This document shows, piece by piece, positions 8,594-15,683 of a stretch of 64,000 nucleotides of DNA (position 1 is its first letter; every line of letters begins with the position of its first letter). Made by a program: the position numbers and the translations under genes. Under the pieces are notes generated by a model. The model worked only from the letters and a program-made list of their open reading frames with translations. It did no database searches and had not been told where the DNA came from. This DNA comes from Bradyrhizobium sp. CCGUVB4N (GTDB taxonomy: Bacteria > Pseudomonadota > Alphaproteobacteria > Rhizobiales > Xanthobacteraceae), in NCBI RefSeq assembly GCF_024199945.1, contig NZ_JANADP010000001.1:868001-932000 (forward strand), written 5' to 3'.

Positions 8594-9289
8594 CTACTTG
8601 GGGTGGGACAGCCGCGCCAAAAACCCCGCCAGATCATCCGTGACGTGGTCGACATGGGCGGCGTCGCGGCCCTCCAATTCCCAGTCCTCGCGCACCACTT
8701 CCTTGGTCCCGTCAGGCACCACCAGCACGGTGGTCATGCCGAGCTGATGCGGGACGGTGAGGTTGCGGGCGAGGTCTTCGAACATGGCGGCCTTGGCCGG
8801 GTCGACGGCATGAAGGCCGAGAAATTTCTGATAGGTCTGCGCCGCCGGCTTGGGTTCGAACTCGGCGGCGATGATGTCGAACACGCCGTCGAAATGCGAG
8901 CCGAGGCCGAGCCGCGCCAGCACCGCATCGACATGATCGACCGAGCCGTTGGTCAGGATCAGCTTTCGTCCCGGCAATTTTGCGATGGCCTCGCCGAGCG
9001 CCGGGTTCGGCTCCAGCGGCGAATGGTCGATCTTGTGCACGTAAGCGAGGTAGTCGTCGGCGCGTACGCCATGCAGGGTCATCATGCCGCGCATGGTGGT
9101 GCCGAAGCGCTGATAATAGTCCTTCTGGATCTTGCGCGCTTCCTCCGGGCCGACCTGCAGCCAGTTACACACGAACTCCCCGATCCGCGCATCGACCTGC
9201 TGCCACAGATTGACGTGATGCGGATAGAGCGTGTTGTCGAGGTCGAACACCCAGGTGTCGACGTGGGCGAAGGTGCGGGGTTGGGTCAT
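8594..9289 (-). CDS. HAD-superfamily pyrimidine 5'-nucleotidase-like phosphatase
   Basis: HAD hydrolase of 231 aa, subgroup of yeast SDT1/PHM8-type pyrimidine nucleotidases. Motif I is WVFDLDNTLYP (nucleophile Asp). Motif II is LTNGS near residue 120. Motif III/IV is visible as KPAAQTYQK followed by AAMFEDLARNL, giving the acidic Mg ligands. ATG at 9289 is preceded by a purine-rich GAAGAG. The frame is open further upstream but only through a repeat. Substrate is predicted from the family and not shown by the sequence. Confidence 0.85.
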   Translation of the reverse strand: MTQPRTFAHVDTWVFDLDNTLYPHHVNLWQQVDARIGEFVCNWLQVGPEEARKIQKDYYQRFGTTMRGMMTLHGVRADDYLAYVHKIDHSPLEPNPALGEAIAKLPGRKLILTNGSVDHVDAVLARLGLGSHFDGVFDIIAAEFEPKPAAQTYQKFLGLHAVDPAKAAMFEDLARNLTVPHQLGMTTVLVVPDGTKEVVREDWELEGRDAAHVDHVTDDLAGFLARLSHPK

Positions 9290-9334
9290 CTCAATCTCTT
9301 CTGTGGGCCGAAGCAGCAGCTCCGCCTTCAATTG

Positions 9335-9448
9335 TCGTCCTGGCGAAAGCCAGACCCATACTCCGCAGCCCATCAATGGGGCACTCCGGTCATCGTTCTT
9401 CGCCAAACCCAATCCTGGGGTAATGGGTCCTGGCTTTCGCCAGGACGA
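9335..9448. repeat. Paired palindromic repeat (CTGGCGAAAGCCAG class)
   Basis: Left arm TCGTCCTGGCGAAAGCCAG (9335-9353) and right arm CTGGCTTTCGCCAGGACGA (9430-9448) are exact reverse complements across a 76-bp spacer. It lies between the DUF1036 gene and the HAD phosphatase gene. Confidence 0.85.
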
Positions 9449-9476
9449 CGGATGAGCAAGAGTAGCCATCATCACC

Positions 9477-10508
9477 TCACGGCACCGCAAACCGCAGCGT
9501 CTTGCCGCCACTGCTCATATCCACCGCTCCGAAACCGGTCGCCGCAAATCCGCGCGCGCCACAATCGGTCTGCTCGTTGGTCTCGAACTTGGTCTCGCGG
9601 GTGCAGATCTGCTTGTCGCCGCCCCAGCTCAGCGGCTTGTCGTTCAACTTGATGGCGCGGTTGTCGGCATCAACCGCTTCCGCGAAGCTGTAGATCTGCT
9701 TCGGCTGCCCGGTCACATCAGGGTGCAGGCAGGTCTTGGGATCGATGCGGTACCAGCCGCGGCTCGTCACCGACTTGCCGTCGTCGGTCGCGACCGCCGC
9801 CATCACCTTGTGCGGCGTGTCGTTACACCAGGTCAGACCGCTCGGGGACGGCGCCTGCGCCGCATCGACCATGGTCTTGAACAAGTTGGGAGATGAGACC
9901 ACGTCGGTGGACAGGCCGCGGCTCTTCAGGAACGCAGCGAGCGCGGCCTGCGTCTTCGGTCCGTCGACGCCGTCGATCGCGCCGATGTCATAGCCCGCGA
10001 TCACCAAAAGCCGCTGGATGCCGGCGAGCCGCGCCTGCTCGTCGTCATATTCGGAATCCTCGGCGAGATAGGCGACGAAATTGCCGTCGTCGCCCTGCGT
10101 CGGTGTGATCTGGGTGAAGGCGGCCTGGGTCTGTCCGGCGCGGCACTGTCGCGCGGCCGCGATGATGAAATTGTCCTGCGCCACGCACAGCATGTCGCTG
10201 CCGTTCTGCGGGATCGGGGAGGCGCCATAGACGCCGAGCGCCCGCGCATTGAGCAGGATGCGGTCGGCGGTCAGCGTGCCCTGAACCACGACGCGACAGG
10301 TGGCGGGATCGATCCTGAACCAGCCGCGCGTCGCGGTCGCCGCCTTGTCGTCGATGCCGATCGCGGCCTCGACGACGTAGGACATGCGGTTGCAGATCTT
10401 GAGATCGGCGAAGGCCGGCGCGGAGGAGAAGAAGAACGAGACGGCCGCCGCCGGCAGCGTCATCAGCAGACGCGTCAGAGGCGAGCGGCGATGCCTCTGA
10501 ACTCTCAC
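9477..10508 (-). CDS. Exported protein with two DUF1036 domains and a peptidoglycan-binding-like middle
   Basis: A 343-aa protein if started at GTG 10508. This start gives a basic n-region (RVQRHRRSPLTR), a hydrophobic core and cleavage after SSAPAFA. ATG at 10463 would leave the signal without positive charge. Two DUF1036-like copies are visible: LKICNRMSYVVEAAIGIDD...RGWFRIDPATC near the N-terminus and LTWCNDTPHKVMAAVATDD...RGWYRIDPKTC near residue 240. Between them GIQRLLVIAGYDIGAIDG followed by GPKTQAALAAFLKSRGL resembles a peptidoglycan-binding-1 fold. Predicted periplasmic; function unknown. It lies between argB and the HAD phosphatase. Confidence 0.75.
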   Translation of the reverse strand: MRVQRHRRSPLTRLLMTLPAAAVSFFFSSAPAFADLKICNRMSYVVEAAIGIDDKAATATRGWFRIDPATCRVVVQGTLTADRILLNARALGVYGASPIPQNGSDMLCVAQDNFIIAAARQCRAGQTQAAFTQITPTQGDDGNFVAYLAEDSEYDDEQARLAGIQRLLVIAGYDIGAIDGVDGPKTQAALAAFLKSRGLSTDVVSSPNLFKTMVDAAQAPSPSGLTWCNDTPHKVMAAVATDDGKSVTSRGWYRIDPKTCLHPDVTGQPKQIYSFAEAVDADNRAIKLNDKPLSWGGDKQICTRETKFETNEQTDCGARGFAATGFGAVDMSSGGKTLRFAVP

Positions 10509-10510
10509 CT

Positions 10511-10595
10511 CGTCATGCCCGGGCTTGTCCTGGGCATCCACGTTCTTGGGTCCAGACGAAAGATCGTGGATGGCCGGGACAAGCCCGGCCATGAC
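10511..10595. repeat. Paired palindromic repeat (GCCCGGGC class)
   Basis: Left arm CGTCATGCCCGGGCTTG...CATCCACG and right arm CGTGGATGGCCGGGAC...GGCCATGAC are inverted with a short spacer. It fills the gap between argB and the DUF1036 gene. A single arm of the same class is at 12819-12850. Confidence 0.85.
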
Positions 10596-10618
10596 AATGT
10601 CTCTCGTTTTTGCGTCGC

Positions 10619-11506
10619 TCACTTGTGGATCAGCGTTCCCGTGCCCGTGTTGGTGAAGAGCTCGAGCAGCACGGCGTGCTGCATCTTGCCGTCGATGATG
10701 ACGACGCCCTCGACGCCCTGCTCCAGCGCATAGATGCAAGTCTCGACCTTCGGGATCATGCCGCCGGAAATGGTGCCGTCGGCGATCAGTTTTCGCGCGT
10801 CCTTCACCGAGAGCTGCGGGATCAGCTTCTTCGACTTGTCGAGCACGCCCGGCACGTCGGTGAGCAGCAGGAGACGCTTGGCCTTCAGCGCACCGGCAAC
10901 GGCGCCCGCAAAGGTGTCGGCGTTGACGTTGAGCGTCTGGCCGTCCTTCGAGGTTGCGAGCGGTGCCAGCACCGGGATCAGCTCGTAGCCGATCAGCTGG
11001 TTGAGCAGCGTCAGGTCGACCTTCTCGGGGTCGCCGACGAAGCCGAGATCGACCGCCTTCTCGATATGCGAGTCCGGATCGATGATGGTGCGCGTCGTCT
11101 TCGACGCCTTCACCATGTTGCCGTCCTTGCCCGAGAGGCCCACGGCCTTGCCGCCGGCTTCGTTGATGTAGCCGACGATCTGCTTGTTGACGGAGCCGGC
11201 GAGCACCATCTCGACGATCTCGATGGTCGCGGCATCGGTGATGCGCAGGCCGGCGGCGAATTCAGAGACGATGCCGAGGCGCTTGAGCATGGTCGCGATC
11301 TGCGGTCCGCCGCCATGCACCACGACAGGGTTGATCGCGGTCTGCTCGAGCAGCACGATGTCGCGGGCAAAGTTCTTCGCGGTCTCCTCGTCGCCCATGG
11401 CATGGCCGCCATATTTGATGACGATGGTTTCTTCGTCGTACTGCTGCATGTGCGGCAGCGCTTCGGACAGGATGCGGGCCTGGTCGAGCGGGGAGATTTC
11501 GGTCAT
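10619..11506 (-). CDS. argB: Acetylglutamate kinase
   Basis: Phosphorylates N-acetyl-L-glutamate, the second step of arginine synthesis, in the cytosol. It is 295 aa. Amino-acid-kinase motifs are [12 protein letters not shown] (Lys, nucleotide-binding Gly loop), VVHGGGPQI (substrate-binding loop) and [17 protein letters not shown]. The N-terminal extension before the first strand ([19 protein letters not shown]) is typical of arginine-sensitive hexameric forms. Both flanking gaps hold palindromic repeats, so this is probably its own transcription unit. Confidence 0.96.
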   Translation of the reverse strand: MTEISPLDQARILSEALPHMQQYDEETIVIKYGGHAMGDEETAKNFARDIVLLEQTAINPVVVHGGGPQIATMLKRLGIVSEFAAGLRITDAATIEIVEMVLAGSVNKQIVGYINEAGGKAVGLSGKDGNMVKASKTTRTIIDPDSHIEKAVDLGFVGDPEKVDLTLLNQLIGYELIPVLAPLATSKDGQTLNVNADTFAGAVAGALKAKRLLLLTDVPGVLDKSKKLIPQLSVKDARKLIADGTISGGMIPKVETCIYALEQGVEGVVIIDGKMQHAVLLELFTNTGTGTLIHK

Positions 11507-11587
11507 GAGGCGGATCTCGCTGGCGGGACTAACGCGGCCAGCGTTCTATCTGATTGGCGGGCGAGGCGCAAAGTGTGGTGTTCGCTC

Positions 11588-11773
11588 TTACCCTCCCCTG
11601 GAGGGGGAGGGTCGATCGCGCGTAGCGCGAGCGGGGTGGGGTGACGGTCTCTCCGCGACGAACAGTGCCCGAGTGGAGAGATCACCCCACCCCGCTACGC
11701 ATTTCGCTTCGCTGCATGCGTAGCGACCCACGGGCGAGCTACGCTCGTCCCGGACCCCTCCAGGGGAGGGTAA
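11588..11773. repeat. Long paired palindromic repeat (CCCTCCCCTGGAGG class)
   Basis: Outer arms TTACCCTCCCCTGGAGGGG and CCCCTCCAGGGGAGGGTAA are inverted. Inner inverted arms are GCGGGGTGGGGTGA and TCACCCCACCCCGC, and small hairpins of the type GTAGCG/CGCTAC lie inside. At about 186 bp it fills most of the 276-bp gap between the DUF423 gene and argB. Related in composition to 3493-3653. Confidence 0.8.
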
Positions 11774-11782
11774 GGCGAAACG

Positions 11783-12142
11783 TCACTTCTTCGCCACCAC
11801 CGCCGCCAGCGTCACCGCCAGCCAGCTCAAGATCATTGTTGTTCCGCCTGATGGCGCAGCCATCGGAAACAGTGAGTGCCCGGCATATTGCCGCAAGGTC
11901 AGGTCGCCCGCGAACAGCGCCGCGCCGATCACGAAGCCGATGGCGGCGATCAGGCCAATTCCGCCGTGCAGAAGGCCGCGCGCGAGCAGGGCGACAGCGG
12001 CCAATATGGCAGTTGCATGAAACAGCAGCATGGCGCTGGCGGAGGCAAGCCGGCTGGCGTCGGCGCCATGGGCGGAGGCAGCGGCCAGCGCCACGCCGGC
12101 GGCGCCCATCAAGCCGGCTAGCGCGATCAGGAGGCGAGCCAT
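11783..12142 (-). CDS. DUF423 family small membrane protein
   Basis: A 119-aa, almost entirely hydrophobic protein with four predicted membrane helices. The DUF423 pattern is clear: an N-terminal GLMGAAGVALAAASAHG, a middle MLLFHATAILAAVALL with the conserved His, then FVIGAALFAGDLTLRQYAG and a C-terminal PSGGTTMILSWLAVT. ATG at 12142 overlaps the engB stop by one base. GTG at 12145 (4-base overlap) is equally possible and would add one residue. Function of the family is unknown. It is translationally coupled to engB. Confidence 0.85.
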   Translation of the reverse strand: MARLLIALAGLMGAAGVALAAASAHGADASRLASASAMLLFHATAILAAVALLARGLLHGGIGLIAAIGFVIGAALFAGDLTLRQYAGHSLFPMAAPSGGTTMILSWLAVTLAAVVAKK

Positions 12143-12795
12143 CACTTGGTCCGCTCCTCCAGCAGCTTGGCCATGGCGGCGCGCAGTTCGGCCATGCCGG
12201 TCGATGAGCGCGACGAGGTCGCGAGCACGTTCGGGAACGCCGCTGGATGCTTGGCCAGCGCCGCCTCGGTCTCGGCGATGCGCGATTGGAGCTCGGAGGC
12301 CTTCACCTGGTCAGCCTTGGTCAGCACGATCTGGTAGCTGACGGCGGAGCGGTCGAGCGTCTTGAGCACCTCGAGATCGACGTCCTTCAGCCCATGCCGC
12401 GCGTCGATCAGCACGTAGACGCGCGCGAGCGAGGCACGCCCCAGCAGGAATGTGTGAATCAGCTCGGTCCATGATGCGACCTGGCTCTTCGGCGCCTTGG
12501 CATAGCCATAGCCGGGCATGTCGACGAGACGCAGGTCGGTTTTCCCGGGGACCTCGAAGAAGATCAGCTCCTGGGTGCGGCCCGGCGTATGCGAGGTGCG
12601 CGCCAGCGCGTTGCGCCCCGTCAACGCGTTGATCAGGCTCGATTTGCCGACATTGGAGCGCCCGGCAAAAGCGATCTCCAGCCCCGCCATCGGCGGCAGC
12701 GTCTGGATCGAGGGCGAAGCCCAGATGAACTGCCAGTCGCGGGCGAACAGCTTCCGCCCGGTTTCGATCAGCTTGTCGTCTGACTTATCGGTCAT
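12142..12795 (-). CDS. engB: Ribosome biogenesis GTP-binding protein EngB/YsxC
   Basis: TRAFAC GTPase needed for large-subunit assembly, 217 aa. G1 is AGRSNVGKSSL, G2 lies near TSHTPGRTQEL, G3 is DMPGYGYAKA (the DxPG-YG form typical of EngB) and G4 is TKAD, with G5-like ATSSRS near the C-terminus. It sits downstream of yidC on the same strand with 89 bp between them, and upstream of a coupled DUF423 gene. Confidence 0.96.
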   Translation of the reverse strand: MTDKSDDKLIETGRKLFARDWQFIWASPSIQTLPPMAGLEIAFAGRSNVGKSSLINALTGRNALARTSHTPGRTQELIFFEVPGKTDLRLVDMPGYGYAKAPKSQVASWTELIHTFLLGRASLARVYVLIDARHGLKDVDLEVLKTLDRSAVSYQIVLTKADQVKASELQSRIAETEAALAKHPAAFPNVLATSSRSSTGMAELRAAMAKLLEERTK

Positions 12796-12818
12796 CTAAA
12801 AATTATCCCCCTCCTAAA

Positions 12819-12850
12819 CGTGGATGCCCGGGACAAGCCCGGGCATGACG
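12819..12850. repeat. Single palindromic repeat arm (GCCCGGGC class)
   Basis: CGTGGATGCCCGGGACAAG continuing to GGGCATGACG forms one hairpin arm, the same sequence class as the arms at 10511-10595 but unpaired. It lies in the 89-bp yidC-engB gap and could be a processing or attenuation hairpin. Confidence 0.75.
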
Positions 12851-12884
12851 CTGTGGAGGCAGTTTGCCTGGCAGTGTCGGACGG

Positions 12885-14738
12885 CTACGTCGCCTCAGTC
12901 GTCACTTTTTTTTTGAACACGTTTCGAATGTTGTCCAACAGCTCCACCTTCACGCCGTTGCGGCGCATGATGAAGCTCTGCTGGAGCACCGAGAGCGTGT
13001 TGTTCCAGGCCCAGTAGATCACAAGACCCGCCGGGAAGCCCGCCAGCATGAAGGTGAAGATCAGCGGCATCCAGTTGAAGATGATCTGCTGCGTCGGATC
13101 CGGCGGCGTCGGGTTCAGCTTCATCTGGAACCACATCGTGATGCCCATGATGATCGGCCAGATGCCGAGCGCGAGGTAGTGGCCGAACAGCGGAAGCGTG
13201 GTCGGATCGAACGGGATCAGGCCGAACAGCGTGAACAGATTGGTCGGATCGGGCGCCGAGAGGTCCTTGATCCAGCCGAAGAACGGCGCGTGCCGCATCT
13301 CGATGGTGACGAACAGCACCTTGTAGAGCGAGAAGAACACCGGGATCTGGATCACCACGGGAAGACAGCCGGCGACCGGATTGATCTTCTCCTTGCGGTA
13401 GATCTCCATCATCTCCTGCTGCTGCTTCACCTTGTCGTCGGGATAGCGCTCCTTCAGCGCCTGAAGCTGCGGCTGGACCGACTTCATCTTCGCCATCGAG
13501 GCATAGGACTTGTTCGCCAGCGGGAAGAACAACAGCTTCACGATCACGGTCACGAGCAGGATCGAGATGCCGAAATTGCCGAAGAAGCGGTAGAAGAAGT
13601 CGAGACCGAGGAACATCGGCTTGGTGATGAAGTAGAACCAGCCCCAGTCGATCAACAGATCGAAATGGTTCAGCCCGAGCGCCTTGTTGTAGCCGCCGAG
13701 CCCCGCGAACGGGAACACGCCGACGACGCCGGCTTCCTTGGCACCCGCGAACAGCCGCGCGTTTGCGGTCGCCGTGCCGCCGATCGCGACGGTGACGGGA
13801 TCGAGCAGATAGTCGGTCTGGTAGGTATGGACGTTGCCGACGAGGTTCGAGGAGAACTTCGCCTGAAGCTGGGCACTGGTGTCGGGCAGCAGCGCCGAAG
13901 CCCAGTACTTGTCGGTCATGCCGAGCCAGCCATTGGTGGCCTTGAAGTTGACCGACTTGGCTTCGTCGATCTTCTTGTAGGCATATTCCTGCAGGCCATC
14001 GAGATAGCCGATCAGGCCTTCATGCAGGATGTAATAGCCCGACACCTGCGGCGTGCCGTGGCGCGAGATCAGCGCGAACGGGTAGAGCGTGACCGGCGCG
14101 TTGCCGACATTGCTCACGTCGTCCTTGATGGTGAAGAGATAGTGGTCGTCGACCGAGATGGTGCGGCGGAAGGTGAGGCCTTCGCCATTGTCCCATTTCA
14201 GCACCGCCGGCGTGGTCGGCGTCAGGCTGCCGCTGCCCTCCTGCTGCCAGACGGTCTGGGCATCAGGCATCTTCGCCGTCACGCCCGTCGCGGCCACCCA
14301 GCCGAACTCGGCGTAATAGGGCTCTGCGGTGCCCGAGGGCGAATAGAGAATGATCGGCGGCGATTTCGGGTCGACCGTCTCGCGGAACTGCAGCAGCGCG
14401 AGGTCGTCGATGCGGCCGCCCTTGAGCGAGATGCTGCCGGCGAGGCGCGGCGTATCGATCTTCACGCGGGGGCTTGCGGCAATCGCGGTGTCGCGGCTGA
14501 CGGTCGGCTGGACCTGCTGGTTCGCGCCCGGCGCGGTGGTGGGCGTCGTGCCGGCCTGCGGGGTGGCACCCGGCGTGGCGGCTGCGGTCGGCTGCGGATT
14601 GGCCTTTTGCAGCTCGGCCTGGGCCTGCTGCTGGGCGCGCTGCTTCTCCATCGCCGGCACATTGTAGAAGTACTGCCAGGCGATCAGCACCAGGCCGGAG
14701 AGAATGACGGCGAGGATGGTATTGCGATTGTCGGTCAT
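12885..14738 (-). CDS. yidC: Membrane protein insertase YidC
   Basis: Inserts and folds inner-membrane proteins with or without SecYEG. It is 617 aa, the long proteobacterial form. TM1 is at residues 7-25 (NTILAVILSGLVLIAWQYF). A low-complexity Ala/Thr/Pro/Gln linker follows (about 30-75), then the large periplasmic domain to about 350. The 60KD_IMP core starts at FYRFFGNFGISILLVTVIV with KPVAGCLPVVIQIPVFFSLY-type segments (here NPVAGCLPVV) and a basic C-tail. ATG 14738 was preferred to the overlapping GTG at 14741. It follows rnpA by 16 bases, so there is no yidD gene between them, unlike many bacteria. Confidence 0.96.
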   Translation of the reverse strand: MTDNRNTILAVILSGLVLIAWQYFYNVPAMEKQRAQQQAQAELQKANPQPTAAATPGATPQAGTTPTTAPGANQQVQPTVSRDTAIAASPRVKIDTPRLAGSISLKGGRIDDLALLQFRETVDPKSPPIILYSPSGTAEPYYAEFGWVAATGVTAKMPDAQTVWQQEGSGSLTPTTPAVLKWDNGEGLTFRRTISVDDHYLFTIKDDVSNVGNAPVTLYPFALISRHGTPQVSGYYILHEGLIGYLDGLQEYAYKKIDEAKSVNFKATNGWLGMTDKYWASALLPDTSAQLQAKFSSNLVGNVHTYQTDYLLDPVTVAIGGTATANARLFAGAKEAGVVGVFPFAGLGGYNKALGLNHFDLLIDWGWFYFITKPMFLGLDFFYRFFGNFGISILLVTVIVKLLFFPLANKSYASMAKMKSVQPQLQALKERYPDDKVKQQQEMMEIYRKEKINPVAGCLPVVIQIPVFFSLYKVLFVTIEMRHAPFFGWIKDLSAPDPTNLFTLFGLIPFDPTTLPLFGHYLALGIWPIIMGITMWFQMKLNPTPPDPTQQIIFNWMPLIFTFMLAGFPAGLVIYWAWNNTLSVLQQSFIMRRNGVKVELLDNIRNVFKKKVTTEAT

Positions 14739-14754
14739 CACTTTGATCTCGTCA

Positions 14755-15159
14755 TCAATCCGGTTTGCGGCTGGCGGCTGGGCCGGGCCTCGGCCCGGGT
14801 CCCTTGTCAGGTCCCCTGTTAGGTCCTCTGGCCGTATGCCGCGCGGGCTTCGTGAACGCTATGCGCAGATCGTCGAGCATGGTCGTGAAGTCGCGCGAGA
14901 GCGCGTCCCTGCGGCCGACCAGCACATAATCATGATGGGGTTGCATCGAAACCGGATCGAGCCGCTTCACCAGTTCGCGAAGCCGGCGCCGGATGCGATT
15001 GCGCTCGGGGGCGTTGCCGTTCTTTTTGGTAACGGTGAAGCCGATCCGGATCGGGCCAGCGTCGTCGCGGATGCGGCTTTGCAGGACGAACGCGGGACTA
15101 TTCACCCGCGCGCCATTGGCAACGGCGAGGAAATCCGCTCGCTGCCTCAGCCGATCCAT
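14755..15159 (-). CDS. rnpA: Ribonuclease P protein component
   Basis: Protein subunit of RNase P, which matures tRNA 5' ends. It is 134 aa. The family motif appears as FTVTKKNGNAPERNRIRRRL, the RNR-type RNA-binding helix, near residues 41-60. The N-terminus RLRQRADFLAVANGARVNSP fits. The last 25 residues are a Gly/Pro/Arg tail of low complexity. It lies 27 bp after rpmH and 16 bp before yidC, the classical rpmH-rnpA-yidC order. Confidence 0.94.
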   Translation of the reverse strand: MDRLRQRADFLAVANGARVNSPAFVLQSRIRDDAGPIRIGFTVTKKNGNAPERNRIRRRLRELVKRLDPVSMQPHHDYVLVGRRDALSRDFTTMLDDLRIAFTKPARHTARGPNRGPDKGPGPRPGPAASRKPD

Positions 15160-15186
15160 AATGAAATCCCAAAAAGGGGGTCCGGC

Positions 15187-15321
15187 TCAGGCGCTCAGAC
15201 GCTTGCGGCCGCGGGCGCGGCGGGCAGCCAGAACCTTGCGACCGCCGGCGGTCGCGAGACGGGCCCGGAAGCCGTGGCGGCGCTTGCGCACCAGTTTGCT
15301 GGGTTGATAAGTCCGCTTCAC
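15187..15321 (-). CDS. rpmH: 50S ribosomal protein L34
   Basis: Ribosomal protein L34, 44 aa, starting at GTG 15321 and reading (M)[17 protein letters not shown] to the terminal KRLSA. The sequence is full-length and canonical (RxTYQPS...[13 protein letters not shown]). No ATG is available near the conserved N-terminus, so the GTG start is forced. It is driven by the strong promoter at 15462-15490 through a leader of roughly 130 bases that contains a perfect hairpin. Confidence 0.97.
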   Translation of the reverse strand: MKRTYQPSKLVRKRRHGFRARLATAGGRKVLAARRARGRKRLSA

Positions 15322-15422
15322 GGGTTTTTCTCCGCTGACCGGGCAATTTGCCTGTAGAATTGATGGTAAAGTCCGGAAGATGCGGCCCCAAATGGGTCCT
15401 TTCCGGCCCCAGAAGAGCCGCT

Positions 15423-15439
15423 CCCGGTGTCGCACCGGG
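15423..15439 (-). promoter_or_regulatory. Hairpin in the rpmH leader
   Basis: CCCGGTG-TCG-CACCGGG, a perfect 7-bp stem with a 3-base loop, 102 bases upstream of the rpmH GTG and just inside the predicted transcript. No U-run follows, so it looks more like a leader structure or a pause/processing site than a terminator. Confidence 0.5.
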
Positions 15440-15461
15440 TCATCGCGGACAATTTGCGCGG

Positions 15462-15490
15462 CTTATAAGCGAGCGACTTGTTTTCGTCAA
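15462..15490 (-). promoter_or_regulatory. Sigma-70 promoter of rpmH
   Basis: Read on the minus strand: TTGACG (15490-15485), a spacer of exactly 17, then TATAAG (15467-15462). Both hexamers match the sigma-70 consensus at 5 of 6 and 5 of 6. This lies in the 362-bp gap 15322-15683 between rpmH and the histidine kinase. Apart from this promoter and the hairpin at 15423-15439 I see nothing else in that gap. Confidence 0.75.
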
Positions 15491-15683
15491 CGCCACAGGA
15501 CCGCGCAGTTCCGGTGAATATCACTGTTTCCTTGGGGTTTTTAACCCTTGAGGTGGCGGATGGCGGTATCAGCGCCTACATCCCACCTTGGCAGATTAGC
15601 GATCCGTAATTTGACCACCCCCAGGGTCGGGTCGCATCCTCCACCAGTCGAGCTCTATCAGAAGGCCAGCAGGGGCGAATTTC

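Noticed and set aside
12864..14822. 652-codon open frame opposite yidC
   Set aside because: Antisense to yidC, Arg/His/Asp/Glu-rich, no recognisable fold.
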